The notes beneath the pieces are model-generated. The model was given only the letters and a program-made list of their open reading frames with translations. It was not told the origin of the DNA and made no database searches. Position numbers and translations under genes: made by a program. From the NCBI GenBank assembly GCA_016719055.1, contig JADKAW010000023.1, forward strand, positions 1 to 64,000: DNA of 64,000 nucleotides, in the 5' to 3' direction. Source of the DNA: Candidatus Rhodoferax mariagerensis. Lineage in GTDB: Bacteria; Pseudomonadota; Gammaproteobacteria; Burkholderiales; Burkholderiaceae_C. The stretch's first letter is position 1; each line of letters starts with the position of its first letter. Positions 54,460-64,000 of the stretch are shown piece by piece.

Positions 54460-54921
54460 TCAATCGAATGATGGGTCCTGGTCGGGTTGACTCAGTATAA
54501 AGCGGATGGTGTCACCGCTGAAGCCCCGCGTCGCCAGAAACCGCGCTTGCTGCGCACGGGTCTTGTTGTCTGTGGCAATGGTGCCAAATTTTTTGCGCCA
54601 GATTGCCCGGGCGCGGTCATTTTCTGTGTCATTCAGACCGGCGACGGCCTGCCTGATCTGTTGTGCATCAAGTCCCTTGGCCTGTAGTTCCTGTTTGATG
54701 CGTAAAGCGCCAAATCTGGCCGAGTGGCGGTGCAGCACGGACTCCAGCACGCGTTGCTCGCTGATGAAGTCTTTGGCCTGCAACTCATCGAGTGCCAGGG
54801 CCAAGCTTCCTGGAATTTCTTCAAAAGCTGCGAGTTTGCGCTCCAACTCAGTGCGGGAATACTCCCGACCGCTGAGCAGGCGCAGGGCTCTGCCCTTGAG
54901 GGATGGCGTGTCATTCGTCAT
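54460..54921 (-). CDS. recX: RecA regulator RecX
   Basis: A 153-residue protein starting at ATG 54921 (MTNDTPSLKGRALRLLSGREYSRTELERKL). It has the RecX three-helix repeats (ALDELQAKDFISEQRVLESVLHRHSARFGALRIKQEL). It modulates RecA filaments. It lies 96 bp downstream of recA and is probably co-transcribed with it. Confidence 0.92.
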   Translation of the reverse strand: MTNDTPSLKGRALRLLSGREYSRTELERKLAAFEEIPGSLALALDELQAKDFISEQRVLESVLHRHSARFGALRIKQELQAKGLDAQQIRQAVAGLNDTENDRARAIWRKKFGTIATDNKTRAQQARFLATRGFSGDTIRFILSQPDQDPSFD

Positions 54922-54973
54922 GGCTGTCTGAGTCGGTGATTGGACGCCAAGACGGCATTGCTGGGGCCTGTAA

Positions 54974-55022
54974 AATTGCTTCAAAAAACATAGCTATTGG
55001 TCTTTTTCTGGAAAGGGTTAGC
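54974..55022 (+). repeat. Dispersed repeat, copy D, between recX and recA
   Basis: It has ATTGCTTCAAAAAACATAGC followed by a TGG...CTTTTTCTGGAAAGGGTTAGC hairpin-like part, and it reaches the recA stop codon. It is more diverged than copies A and C. Confidence 0.5.
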
Positions 55023-56100
55023 TACCTTTTTTGCTTGAAATTTTCGGATCTGGCTCAGATCCCGTGCTACCGGCCAGCAGCGGAATGCCCAGCGAGGAAC
55101 GCACCTTGTTCTCGATCTCACGCGAAAGCCCCGGGTTTTCTTTCAAGAACTCGCGGGCGTTGTCACGACCCTGGCCGATTTTTTCGCCGTTGTAGGCATA
55201 CCAGGCACCGGATTTGTCCAGGATGTTGGCATCGACCCCCATGTCGATAATTTCGCCTTCGCGGCTGATGCCTAGGCCAAACATGATATCGAATTCAGCG
55301 GTTTTGAAGGGTGGCGCGACCTTGTTTTTGACCACTTTGACCTTGGTTTCGTTGCCAATGGCATCGTCGCCCTTCTTGATGGTGCCGGTGCGGCGAATGT
55401 CCAGGCGTACCGAGGCGTAAAACTTCAGTGCATTGCCGCCGGTGGTGGTCTCTGGGCTGCCAAACATCACACCGATCTTCATGCGGATCTGGTTGATGAA
55501 GACCACCATGCAGTTGGTTTTTTTGATGTGCGCAGTCAGCTTGCGCAGCGCCTGGCTCATCAGGCGGGCTTGCAGGCCGGGCAGGCTGTCGCCCATTTCA
55601 CCTTCCAACTCGGCCTTGGGAGTCAGGGCCGCCACCGAATCGACCACGATCAAATCGACCGCGCCGGAGCGCACCAGGCTGTCGACAATTTCAAGCGCCT
55701 GCTCACCGGTGTCGGGCTGGCTGATCAGCAGGTCTTGCAGATTCACGCCCAGGTTTTGCGCATACTGGATGTCCAGCGCATGTTCGGCATCAATAAAGGC
55801 GCACTGGCCACCGGCTTTTTGCATCTCGGCAATCACTTGCAGCGTCAGGGTGGTTTTGCCGGAAGACTCCGGGCCATAAATTTCAACCACCCGCCCGCGC
55901 GGCAGGCCGCCCACGCCCAAGGCGATGTCAAGGCCCAGCGAACCGGTCGAGACCACCTGAATGTCTTCAATCACCTCGCCTTCGCCCAAGCGCATGATGG
56001 TGCCTTTGCCAAACTGTTTTTCGATCTGGGCCAACGCGACTTGCAGGGCTTTGGCTTTTTCGGCATTGGCGGGGGTGAGGGCTTTGACGGGTGCGTCCAT
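55018..56100 (-). CDS. recA: Recombinase A
   Basis: The 360-residue strand-exchange and SOS coprotease protein. Walker A is [13 protein letters not shown], Walker B is [10 protein letters not shown], and the L2 loop is [30 protein letters not shown]. The acidic C-terminal tail is short and ends SSKKGS. The start, ATG 56100, has GGAGA before it. Two CTGT-N8-CCAG sites upstream predict LexA control. Confidence 0.98.
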   Translation of the reverse strand: MDAPVKALTPANAEKAKALQVALAQIEKQFGKGTIMRLGEGEVIEDIQVVSTGSLGLDIALGVGGLPRGRVVEIYGPESSGKTTLTLQVIAEMQKAGGQCAFIDAEHALDIQYAQNLGVNLQDLLISQPDTGEQALEIVDSLVRSGAVDLIVVDSVAALTPKAELEGEMGDSLPGLQARLMSQALRKLTAHIKKTNCMVVFINQIRMKIGVMFGSPETTTGGNALKFYASVRLDIRRTGTIKKGDDAIGNETKVKVVKNKVAPPFKTAEFDIMFGLGISREGEIIDMGVDANILDKSGAWYAYNGEKIGQGRDNAREFLKENPGLSREIENKVRSSLGIPLLAGSTGSEPDPKISSKKGS

Positions 56101-56158
56101 GGTGTTTCTCCGGTGAAGTCAAACAATGAATAAGAAAATCTGGCGGTAGCTGCATCCT

Positions 56159-56191
56159 CTGGTTTTAACAACAGGCTGGATGTTTGAACAG
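56159..56191 (-). promoter_or_regulatory. Two tandem LexA-like boxes upstream of recA
   Basis: In the recA direction they read CTGTTCAAACATCCAG (56191-56176) and CTGTTGTTAAAACCAG (56174-56159). Both are CTG-N10-CAG and both have the asymmetric end CCAG. They start about 60 bp before the recA ATG. The element promoter at 10264-10279 has the same form. Confidence 0.75.
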
Positions 56192-56222
56192 TAGTTTAAA
56201 ACGTTTCTTAAAATAAATATAC

Positions 56223-56235
56223 ACTAAAATTTAGT
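56223..56235. promoter_or_regulatory. 13-bp palindrome upstream of the MarR gene
   Basis: ACTAAA-A-TTTAGT is a perfect inverted repeat 22 bp before the marR-like ATG, in an AT-rich stretch between recA and that gene. It is a candidate operator for the MarR protein itself. Confidence 0.5.
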
Positions 56236-56257
56236 CAATTTGGTTTACCATTTTGGA

Positions 56258-56731
56258 ATGAATGCCCTGGCCTTGGACACCGGCTGGCGTCAGGCCCACC
56301 TGGGCTACTGGCTAACGCTGGCACTGCAAAAATTTGACGCCCGCGTTTTGTCACTGATGGCTGGCAATGACCGCGTCCCCTTGGCGTTGGCCAACCTGGC
56401 AGCTCGGGGGCAATTGACGGCCTCTCATCTTCATATTACCCGGCACCTGGCGCTGGGTGGTGCGCGCCCGAGCGACCTGGCCCGCCAGGTCGGCGTCAGC
56501 AAACAGGCCATGGGCAAGCTGGTCGACCAATGCGAGGCCTGGGACATGGTGCAGCGCCTGACCGACCCCCACGATGCACGGGCGCGCTGCATCAAGTTCA
56601 CCGCCACCGGCCTGGCTTGGCTCAAGGCGTTTGAAGAAGCCGTGGTTCAGGCCGAAGCCGAACTCAAACTGGCGGTGGGCCAAGAAGTGGCCACGGTGAT
56701 TGCCATCGGACTTGAAGCCTACGCCGCCTAA
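56258..56731 (+). CDS. MarR-family transcriptional regulator
   Basis: A 157-residue winged-helix regulator from ATG 56258 (MNALALDTGWRQAHLGYW). The DNA-binding helix is PSDLARQVGVSKQAMGKLVDQCEAWDMVQRL, followed by the wing DPHDARARCIKFTATG. Ligand and targets are unknown. It is divergent from recA and has an upstream palindrome that could be its own operator. Confidence 0.88.
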   Translation: MNALALDTGWRQAHLGYWLTLALQKFDARVLSLMAGNDRVPLALANLAARGQLTASHLHITRHLALGGARPSDLARQVGVSKQAMGKLVDQCEAWDMVQRLTDPHDARARCIKFTATGLAWLKAFEEAVVQAEAELKLAVGQEVATVIAIGLEAYAA

Positions 56732-56794
56732 AATGATTGTCCCGTCCTCAATCGCCCACCCCAACCGGCCACCGAGCCATTCTAAGGAAACTCC

Positions 56795-57461
<667 letters not shown>

Positions 57462-57469
<8 letters not shown>

Positions 57470-57568
57470 GGGGGGGCCCCCCTGGGGCCCCCGCCCCCGG
57501 CCGGGGGGGGGGGCGGGGGGGGGGGCGCCCCCCCGGGGGGGGGCCCGGGGGGGGGGCCGGGGGCCGCG
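57462..57568. other. Almost pure G/C tract, probable sequence artefact
   Basis: About 105 bases just after the response regulator consist only of G and C apart from two or three A/T bases at its start. There are runs of 8 to 12 identical bases and alternating G and C blocks. It covers the junction where the sensor kinase N-terminus should begin. Nothing else in the window looks like it. Confidence 0.85.
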
Positions 57569-57569
57569 G

Positions 57570-59024
57570 GTGAACATCTTCAGCCGCGAGCAGCGCTCGC
57601 TGTTCGGCGAAATTCTGGACTGGATGCTCACGCCACTGCTGCTGCTGTGGCCGGTGAGTCTGGTGCTGACCTGGCTGGTGGCCCAGGGCATTGCCGGCAA
57701 GCCGTTTGACCGGGCCCTGGAATACAACGCCCGGGCCATGGCGCAGCTCATCACCATCAAGCGCGGGCGGGCCGAGTTCGCCCTGCCGCGCCCGGCACGT
57801 GAACTGCTCCGCGCGGATGACTCCGACACGGTTTACTACCAGGTCATGGGGGCGCGTGGCGAATTTCTGAGTGGTGAGCGCGAGCTTGGGCCACCGCCCA
57901 TCGACGAAAAAATTGTGTTTGACAAGGTGCGCATTCGCGATGATGTGGTCAAAGGCTTTGACGTTAAAGTGGCCTACACCTGGGTCAGCCTGCCGCTGGA
58001 CAAGAGCAAACCTGCGCTGGTGCAGGTGGCCGAAACGCTGGAAAAACGCTCGGTATTGGCCACTGAAATTGTCAAGGGCGTGATGCTGCCGCAGTTCATC
58101 ATCTTGCCGCTGGCCGTGCTGCTGGTGTGGCTGGCGCTGGTGCAGGCCATCAAGCCCCTGAGTCAGCTCGAAGAACACATTCGAGCCCGCAAACCCGACG
58201 ACCTGAGCCCGATTGACGCACAGGCGGTGCCAATGGAGGTGACGCCGCTGGTGGAGTCGGTCAACGACTTGCTGCTGCGCCTGACGGACTCGATCGCCAC
58301 GCAGAAGCGGTTTTTGGCCGACGCGGCCCATCAGCTCAAAACCCCGCTGGCAGGGCTGCGCATGCAGGCCGACCTGGCGCAGCGCGAGGGGGCCAGTGCT
58401 GAAGACCTGAAGCATTCGCTGCGCCAGATTGGCCGGGCCAGCATTCGCGCCACGCACAGCGTGAACCAGTTGCTGGCCCTGGCGCGGGCCGAGAGCAGCG
58501 GCTCAGCCATGCCACGCACGCGCTGTGATCTGGCCGAACTGTGCATGTCAGTGGTGCGCGACTGCGTGCCCTTTGCGCTTGAAAAACACATTGACCTGGG
58601 TTATGAAGGCACCCAGCCCGGCAACCCTGGCTGCACCATCATGGCCAATGGCACGCTGATCAAGGAGATGGTGCGTAACCTGGTGGACAACGCCATCAAC
58701 TACACCCCTTCGAGTCGCGAAAAGCCGGGCGTGATCACAGCCCGGGTACTGACTGATCCGTTTGGCCGCACGCTGGTGTTACAGGTTGAAGACTCCGGGC
58801 CGGGCGTGCCCGAGGCCGAGCGTGAACTGATCTTTCAACCCTTTTACCGTGCCCTGGGTACCGAGGCCGACGGCTCCGGGCTAGGTCTGCCCATCGTGCT
58901 TGAAATTGCCCACCAGCACCATGCCAGTGTGACCCTGGAAGATTGCAACCCGGGCCACAGCCCGCCCGGCGCGCGCTTTGTGGTCCGGTTTGACGCATGC
59001 CCAGCTGAAGAAACCGAGTCCTGA
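57570..59024 (+). CDS. Sensor histidine kinase (TctE-like), N-terminal start uncertain
   Basis: A membrane sensor kinase of about 484 residues from GTG 57570. There are two transmembrane segments (about 15-40 and 170-195) and a periplasmic domain between them, then HAMP-like and kinase domains. The phospho-acceptor is H254 in FLADAAHQLKTPLAGLRMQADL. The N box is NLVDNAINYT, and EDSGPGVPE and GSGLGLPIV are the G boxes. The conserved start (NIFSREQRSLFGEILDWMLTPLLLLWP) is intact, but the initiation codon is lost in the G/C tract. Confidence 0.85.
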   Translation: MNIFSREQRSLFGEILDWMLTPLLLLWPVSLVLTWLVAQGIAGKPFDRALEYNARAMAQLITIKRGRAEFALPRPARELLRADDSDTVYYQVMGARGEFLSGERELGPPPIDEKIVFDKVRIRDDVVKGFDVKVAYTWVSLPLDKSKPALVQVAETLEKRSVLATEIVKGVMLPQFIILPLAVLLVWLALVQAIKPLSQLEEHIRARKPDDLSPIDAQAVPMEVTPLVESVNDLLLRLTDSIATQKRFLADAAHQLKTPLAGLRMQADLAQREGASAEDLKHSLRQIGRASIRATHSVNQLLALARAESSGSAMPRTRCDLAELCMSVVRDCVPFALEKHIDLGYEGTQPGNPGCTIMANGTLIKEMVRNLVDNAINYTPSSREKPGVITARVLTDPFGRTLVLQVEDSGPGVPEAERELIFQPFYRALGTEADGSGLGLPIVLEIAHQHHASVTLEDCNPGHSPPGARFVVRFDACPAEETES

Positions 59025-59044
59025 GCGGACAATGGTGGCGCAGG

Positions 59045-59722
59045 CTATTGCGATTGAGTCGCTGCGCAGGGTGCCAGAGATTTATCGGGCAGCACCGCCA
59101 TGACGGCTGGCAACTGCGTTTGCAGCGCGTCATCCACGGCTGGCAAGCGCAGTCGGTAGTGCTGCGCTGCTGACTCGTCCCGCAGCACAGTGGCCGTGCG
59201 CACGCCGCGCGCGCTCAGGGCATCCAGCGCCGCACGGGCTTGTGCCTCGGACTCGTATGCGCCCAGCGACAACCCGGGCTCCAGCGCAGCATTGACCAAG
59301 GGGTAAAAAGTCAGCCGCAAGCTGGCCAACTGCGCGCGCTTTTTGATCAGATCAGCGCTGCTGGCGTATTTGCCCATGTACACAATCCAGCGCTCAGCGC
59401 CAGCAACGCTGCCGAGCGTCCAGGCCGTGGCAGGCAGCATGGGTGCCAGCGCCAGGCGTACCGTCTTGGCCTGCTCCTCATCCAGCACGCTGCTTTGAAG
59501 GCAAATCACCGAAGACGATGCCGATGCCGCAGACAGGGCCGATGCAGACGCAGCAGGCACGTCAGAAATAGGCACAATTGCCTGCGGCCGAATTTGCTGT
59601 TCCAGGCGCTGCGGTTCGGTTTGTGTGGCTGGCCCCAGCCCGTACGCTTGCAACCACCCCTGGCCCCAGCCAAAGTAGACCAGGTTAAGCAGCACCAGAA
59701 CCCATACCGTCAAACGCAACAT
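59045..59722 (-). CDS. SPOR-like membrane-anchored protein
   Basis: A 225-residue protein with an N-terminal membrane helix (MLRLTVWVLVLLNLVYFGWG). The C-terminal region (about 110-190) has a SPOR-like pattern (WIVYMGKYASSADLIKKRAQL..GLSLGAYESEAQARAALDALSARGVRTATVL) which binds denuded peptidoglycan. The middle is Ala/Ser-rich. It lies 12 bp after birA and probably shares its transcript. Confidence 0.7.
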   Translation of the reverse strand: MLRLTVWVLVLLNLVYFGWGQGWLQAYGLGPATQTEPQRLEQQIRPQAIVPISDVPAASASALSAASASSSVICLQSSVLDEEQAKTVRLALAPMLPATAWTLGSVAGAERWIVYMGKYASSADLIKKRAQLASLRLTFYPLVNAALEPGLSLGAYESEAQARAALDALSARGVRTATVLRDESAAQHYRLRLPAVDDALQTQLPAVMAVLPDKSLAPCAATQSQ

Positions 59723-59734
59723 ACCTGGCAACTT

Positions 59735-60544
59735 CTAAAAAACAGCCGGACCAGACGCGGGCGTCGGCCGCACGCTGACCTCGGCACTCATCACGCGCTG
59801 CCAGCCAGCGTCTGACTGCACCCGCAAAACGCCCTGCCCATCCACGCCATGTGCCACGCCCCGAGTGCCATTGCTCAGGCTGACCGCCCGCTGTGCCAAT
59901 GCATCACGGGCGTTGAAGTCGGCCTGAAATGGCGCAAAGCCGTGTTGCTCAAAAGCCTGGATGGCTTGCACCAAAGGCCCTGCTATGCGGCCCAATGTTT
60001 GTGCGGCATCCAACTGCGGCAGCAGCTCGGTCAGGCCAGCCGGTTCGGTGGCCAGGCCAGCCACCTCCGGTCTTTGAATATTGAGTCCAACACCCACCAC
60101 AACATAGCGGCTGCCTGCACCATGAGTGAGCGTCACGGTTTCAATCAGAATGCCTGCCAGCTTGCGCTCGCGCCACCACAAATCGTTGGGCCACTTCAAC
60201 AAAATATCAGGGTGCAGGCTTTGTGCCAGGCTCAGGCCCACAACCAGGGACAGGCCCGACCAGTCTTTTGGTGCCAGCGCCAGCCCCAACGAGAACGTCA
60301 GGGTGCCTGGGCCGCACGCACCGTGGCTGCCGTGCCAGTGCCGCCCCAATCGGCCGCGGCCCGCGCTTTGATGCTCGGCCACCAGCAACACCGGGTCGCT
60401 GCGCCCGGTCTGCACGCGGCGCATCAGCTCGGCGTTGGTGGAGTCAATCTCTGGCAGCACCTCGACGGTAAAACCGGGCAGCACGGGTGCAATGGCTTGC
60501 CGGATTGCCGCGCACGGCCATTGCACAACGCCAGCCGGGTTCAT
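59735..60544 (-). CDS. birA: Biotin-[acetyl-CoA-carboxylase] ligase
   Basis: A 269-residue monofunctional BirA that lacks the N-terminal DNA-binding domain. The biotin-AMP site is AEHQSAGRGRLGR and LLKWPNDLWW. It attaches biotin to carboxylase carrier proteins. It touches the SET-domain gene upstream, with no gap. Confidence 0.93.
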   Translation of the reverse strand: MNPAGVVQWPCAAIRQAIAPVLPGFTVEVLPEIDSTNAELMRRVQTGRSDPVLLVAEHQSAGRGRLGRHWHGSHGACGPGTLTFSLGLALAPKDWSGLSLVVGLSLAQSLHPDILLKWPNDLWWRERKLAGILIETVTLTHGAGSRYVVVGVGLNIQRPEVAGLATEPAGLTELLPQLDAAQTLGRIAGPLVQAIQAFEQHGFAPFQADFNARDALAQRAVSLSNGTRGVAHGVDGQGVLRVQSDAGWQRVMSAEVSVRPTPASGPAVF

Positions 60545-61048
60545 CTATAGAGCCTGTCCGCGCTTGGATTTGGGTTTAGGCGCCAGCAGGGTGCCCCGGC
60601 AAGTCGCGGTACCGCACCAGCAGGGGTATTGGGCCTTCAGTTTGGCGGTGTAGCGCTCGTCGATGATCAGGCCATAGTCGTAATGCAGTTCATCGCCTGC
60701 GGCAATGCCGCGCAATGCCTTGATAAAAATACGACCGTCCTGCTCGCTTGCCTCACAGTTGCCATCACACGAATGGTTGATCCAGCGTGACGAATTGCCG
60801 CCCACCAGCGCATCGATCACCCGGGTGGCGTCAATGTGGAAGTAAAAGGTGTGGTTGGGGTCGTTCGGGTCATGCGGGTGGCGCGCCTGGGCCTGTTCCC
60901 AGGTGATGATCTCGCCGACGTACTCGATGATGGTGTCACCCGCATCAATGGCCTGCATCGCAAAGACGCCCTTGCCATGGATGCCGGAGCGGCGAACCTG
61001 GATACGGCGGGACCTGGCAGGGGAAGGGGCGGGTGGTTTTATCGACAC
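60545..61048 (-). CDS. SET-domain protein (putative lysine methyltransferase)
   Basis: A protein of about 167 residues using GTG 61048; a longer start up to 61150 is possible. The SET fold is clear: RRSGIHGKGVFAMQAIDAGDTIIEYVGEII, RWINHSCDGNCEA and DELHYDYG. A final Cys-rich post-SET motif (CWCGTATCRG) follows. It methylates a lysine on an unknown protein. It is divergent from topB and abuts birA. Confidence 0.88.
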   Translation of the reverse strand: MSIKPPAPSPARSRRIQVRRSGIHGKGVFAMQAIDAGDTIIEYVGEIITWEQAQARHPHDPNDPNHTFYFHIDATRVIDALVGGNSSRWINHSCDGNCEASEQDGRIFIKALRGIAAGDELHYDYGLIIDERYTAKLKAQYPCWCGTATCRGTLLAPKPKSKRGQAL

Positions 61049-61122
61049 GGTAAAAAATTTGGTATCGTGAACTCGTATGGGTGCGCGTGTGTGCGCCCGC
61101 GAGAAAACGGGATTGTAGTCAG

Positions 61123-64000
61123 ATGAAAATTGCAGATTCGAACAAAACACTGGTCATTGCAGAAAAGCCTTCGGTCGCCCAGGACATTGTGCGGGCGCTC
61201 ACGCCCCTGTCGGGCAAGTTTGAGAAACATGACGAGTATTTTGAGAACGACACTTATGTGGTCTCCAGTGCTGTGGGCCACCTGGTCGAAATCCAGGCGC
61301 CCGAGAGCCATGACGTCAAGCGTGGCAAATGGAGCTTTGCGCACCTGCCGGTAATTCCGCCGCACTTTGAACTCAAGCCAGTGGACAAGACCAAAACCCG
61401 ACTGAACGCGGTGGTCCGACTGGCCAAACGCAAGGACGTGGACAAACTCATCAACGCCTGCGACGCCGGTCGCGAGGGCGAGCTGATCTTCCGGTTGATT
61501 GAACAATATGCAGGCGGTGCCAGGCCGCTGGGCAAACCGGTTAGCCGGCTGTGGTTGCAGTCAATGACGCCGCAAGCCATTCGCGACGGCTTTGGTGCGC
61601 TGCGCACCAATGCCCAGATGCAGCCGCTGGCCGATGCGGCGCGCTGCCGCTCCGAGGCCGACTGGCTGGTGGGCATCAACGGCACCCGCGCCATGACGGC
61701 GTTCAACTCGCGTGATGGCGGCTTCTTTTTGACCACGGTGGGCCGGGTGCAGACCCCGACCTTGAGCGTGGTGGTGGAGCGCGAAGAGCTGATCCGCAAG
61801 TTTGTCAGCCGTGACTACTGGGAAATCCATGCCACGTTTGCCGCGCAGGCTGGCGACTATCCGGCCAAATGGTTTGATCCTTTATGGAAAAAAGACGCTG
61901 AGGATGCCGAGAAAAAAGCCGACCGCCTGTGGCATCAGCGCGAAGCCCAGGCGATTGCCGACGCCGTGCGCGGCCAGCCCGCCAGCGTGACTGAAGAAAG
62001 CAAACCCACCAGCCAGGTCAGCCCGCTGCTGTTTGATTTGACCAGTTTGCAGCGTGAAGCCAACGGCAAGTTTGGCTTTAGTGCCAAAACCACCTTGTCA
62101 ATCGCCCAAAGCCTGTACGAGCGCCACAAGGCGCTGACCTACCCCCGAACCGACTCGCGCGCGCTGCCCGAGGATTACCTGCCGGTGGTGAAACAGACCT
62201 TCGAGATGCTGGCTGACAGCGGCATGAGGCACCTTGCTCCCCACGCGCTGACGGCACTGAACAACAGTTACGTCAAGCCAACCCGGCGGGTTTTTGACAA
62301 CACCAAGGTCAGTGACCACTTTGCCATCATCCCCACGCTGCAAGCGCCCAGCGGGCTATCAGAAGCAGAGCAGAAACTGTATGATTTGGTGGTACGCCGC
62401 TTCATGGCGGTGTTCTTCCCGGCTGCCGAATACCAGGTCACCACACGAATTTCAACGGTTGCCGTGGCCGCTACCAGTCACAACTTCAAGACTGAAGGCA
62501 AGGTGCTGGTCAAGCCGGGTTGGCTGGCGATTTACGGCAAGGAAGCTGCTGATGAGGTGGCAGACGCCAAAGACGGTGACAAAGGCCAGAGCCTGGTGCC
62601 GGTGGCACCCGGCGAAAAAGTCAAAACCGACAGCGTCGAGCCCAAGGGCCTGAAAACCCGCCCGCCAGCGCGCTACTCGGAAGCCACCTTGCTCGGTGCC
62701 ATGGAAGGCGCTGGCAAAACTGTGGAAGACGATGAACTGCGCGAAGCCATGCAGGAAAAAGGCCTGGGCACCCCAGCCACCCGCTCCAGCATCATCGAAG
62801 GCCTGATTGCCGAAAAATACATGCTGCGCGAGGGCCGCGAGCTGATTCCTACCGCCAAGGCATTCCAGCTGATGACGCTGCTGCGCGGCATTGGGGTGGA
62901 AGAGTTGTCCAAGGCCGAACTCACCGGCGAGTGGGAATACAAACTCAACCAGATGGAGCAGGGCAAACTCAGGCGCGAGACCTTCATGGCCGAGATTGCC
63001 GCCATGACCGAGCGCATCGTCAAAAAAGCCAAGGAATACGACCGCGACAGCGTACCCGGCGAGTACGCCACCCTGGCGGCGCCGTGCCCGAATTGCGGCG
63101 GCATCGTACGCGAGAACTACCGCCGCTATACCTGCACCGGGGCCGATGGGGCCAGCGACGGCTGCGGATTTTCGTTTGGCAAAACACCCGCCGGGCGCAC
63201 CTTTGAGCTGGCGGAGGTGGAGCATTTTCTGCGTGAGCGCAAGATCGGCCCGCTGGACGGTTTCCGCTCCAAGGCGGGTTGGCCGTTCACCGCCGAGATG
63301 GTCATCAAATTTGACGAAGAGACGAAAAACTACAAGCTCGAATTTGACTTTGGCGACGACAAGAAAGCCGAAGAATCGGGCGAGCTGGTTGACTTTTCGG
63401 CGCAGCAAAAACTGGGGCCATGCCCCAAGTGTGGCGCTGATGTTTTTGAGCATGGCAAAAACTATGTGTGTCAAAAGTCAGTGCCAACCGATGGTCAGCC
63501 CACGCCGAGTTGCGATTTCAAGAGTGGTCAGGTGATCTTGCAACAACCGATCGAGCGCGAACAGATGCAAAAACTGCTCAGCCAGGGCAAGACCGACCTG
63601 CTCGACAAGTTTGTCTCGATGCGCACGCGGCGCGCCTTCAAGGCCATGCTGGTGTGGGACGCTGCCGCCGGCAAGGTCAATTTTGAGTTTGCACCGAGCA
63701 AATTTCCCCCGCGCAAGACGGCTGCAGCACCCCTGACCAAAGCCGCAGTTGCTTCAAAAGTTATAGCTGGTAGCGCAGGTGGAACGGGGGCTGGAGGCCA
63801 AAATGTCCTAAAACCAGCAGTGACGGCGGCAACCAGGGGGGTGGCCAAAAAAGTGGCCACCAAGGCAGTCAGCACGGCACCGCGCAAAGCCCCGGCAGCG
63901 GCTAGTGGCTCAACACCCAGCGCCGCCTTGGCTGCCGTGATTGGCAGCGCACCGGTGGCGCGCGCCCAGGTCATCAAGCAACTGTGGGACTACATCAAGG
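61123..64000 (+). CDS. topB: DNA topoisomerase III with zinc ribbons and SWIB-like end, runs off the right edge
   Basis: At least 959 residues from ATG 61123 (MKIADSNKTLVIAEKPSVAQDIVRAL). The Toprim domain has DAGREGELIFRLI, and the catalytic Tyr is Y340 in LTYPRTDSRALP. Two zinc ribbons follow (CPNCGG..CTGADGASDGCGF and CPKCGADVF..CDFKSG). After an Ala/Lys-rich linker the frame enters a SWIB/MDM2-like domain (AALAAVIGSAPVARAQVIKQLWDYIK) that is cut by the window end. The linker holds a copy of the dispersed repeat (63749-63811). It relaxes or decatenates DNA. Confidence 0.95.
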   Translation, partial: MKIADSNKTLVIAEKPSVAQDIVRALTPLSGKFEKHDEYFENDTYVVSSAVGHLVEIQAPESHDVKRGKWSFAHLPVIPPHFELKPVDKTKTRLNAVVRLAKRKDVDKLINACDAGREGELIFRLIEQYAGGARPLGKPVSRLWLQSMTPQAIRDGFGALRTNAQMQPLADAARCRSEADWLVGINGTRAMTAFNSRDGGFFLTTVGRVQTPTLSVVVEREELIRKFVSRDYWEIHATFAAQAGDYPAKWFDPLWKKDAEDAEKKADRLWHQREAQAIADAVRGQPASVTEESKPTSQVSPLLFDLTSLQREANGKFGFSAKTTLSIAQSLYERHKALTYPRTDSRALPEDYLPVVKQTFEMLADSGMRHLAPHALTALNNSYVKPTRRVFDNTKVSDHFAIIPTLQAPSGLSEAEQKLYDLVVRRFMAVFFPAAEYQVTTRISTVAVAATSHNFKTEGKVLVKPGWLAIYGKEAADEVADAKDGDKGQSLVPVAPGEKVKTDSVEPKGLKTRPPARYSEATLLGAMEGAGKTVEDDELREAMQEKGLGTPATRSSIIEGLIAEKYMLREGRELIPTAKAFQLMTLLRGIGVEELSKAELTGEWEYKLNQMEQGKLRRETFMAEIAAMTERIVKKAKEYDRDSVPGEYATLAAPCPNCGGIVRENYRRYTCTGADGASDGCGFSFGKTPAGRTFELAEVEHFLRERKIGPLDGFRSKAGWPFTAEMVIKFDEETKNYKLEFDFGDDKKAEESGELVDFSAQQKLGPCPKCGADVFEHGKNYVCQKSVPTDGQPTPSCDFKSGQVILQQPIEREQMQKLLSQGKTDLLDKFVSMRTRRAFKAMLVWDAAAGKVNFEFAPSKFPPRKTAAAPLTKAAVASKVIAGSAGGTGAGGQNVLKPAVTAATRGVAKKVATKAVSTAPRKAPAAASGSTPSAALAAVIGSAPVARAQVIKQLWDYIK
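63749..63811 (+). repeat. Dispersed repeat, copy E, translated inside the topB linker
   Basis: TTGCTTCAAAAGTTATAGCT is shared in form with copies C and D. The following part (GGTAGCGCAGG..GGGGCTGGAGGCC) keeps the arrangement of the hairpin. It encodes ASKVIAGSAGGTGAGGQNV in the flexible linker. Confidence 0.55.

Overview
The window looks like a betaproteobacterial chromosome, most likely Comamonadaceae (Rhodoferax/Polaromonas-like). The evidence is the tmRNA with tag peptide ANDERFALAA, the sequences of alaS, recA, sucCD, ubiG/gph and type 2 argC, a TctD/TctE-like two-component pair, and a dispersed AT-rich 'TATAGCT...' hairpin repeat of a kind I know from this family.

Region A (1 to about 20,150) is a mobile element. 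A long leftward operon (10,249 down past base 1) carries two unrecognised genes, a small HTH protein, a ParB-like protein, an AAA_24-type ATPase, a DUF669-like protein, a DUF6511 protein, a Cas4-like PD-(D/E)XK nuclease and a P4-type primase-helicase. It resembles a phage or ICE replication/recombination module. Its promoter overlaps a LexA-like box of the same asymmetric form as two boxes upstream of recA in this window. The right end (17,220-20,133) is a chain of mostly overlapping genes: a small protein, DUF2924, a large serine recombinase and two accessory proteins. Between the two modules sit cargo genes: a SIR2 protein of about 1,244 codons (defence-associated sirtuin type) and a 683-residue DUF4238 protein. 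Five single-base frameshifts fall in three element genes (primase two, SIR2 gene two, recombinase one), and none was seen in the core genes.

Region B (20,176-31,605, nearly all rightward) is a metal-resistance and envelope-thiol island. It has a CzcI-like protein, LspA, BdbC-type DsbB, a DsbA-like thioredoxin, an L,D-transpeptidase, a PCu(A)C copper chaperone, a divergent CadR/PbrR regulator with a 19-bp-spacer promoter, a Cd/Pb/Zn P1B ATPase, a transglutaminase-like protein, a DUF1624 membrane protein, a TlpA/CcmG thioredoxin, a zf-TFIIB protein, an M23 peptidase and an RskA-like domain protein. Several neighbours overlap by ATGA. The lspA next to cadR-cadA recalls the pbr lead-resistance locus.

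Region C (32,059-64,000) is chromosomal backbone. It contains ssrA; gph-ubiG; HiPIP; a PfkB kinase, ferredoxin-NADP reductase and an aldehyde:ferredoxin oxidoreductase next to alaS; a MocR-type regulator; an HDOD pair; an M48 protease; an acetyl-CoA hydrolase/transferase; a GAF-GspE ATPase with FHA and PP2C neighbours; sucCD; argC; recX-recA; a MarR regulator; a response regulator and sensor kinase separated by a suspicious almost pure G/C tract; a SPOR-like protein; birA; a SET-domain protein; and topB with a C-terminal SWIB start that runs off the right edge.
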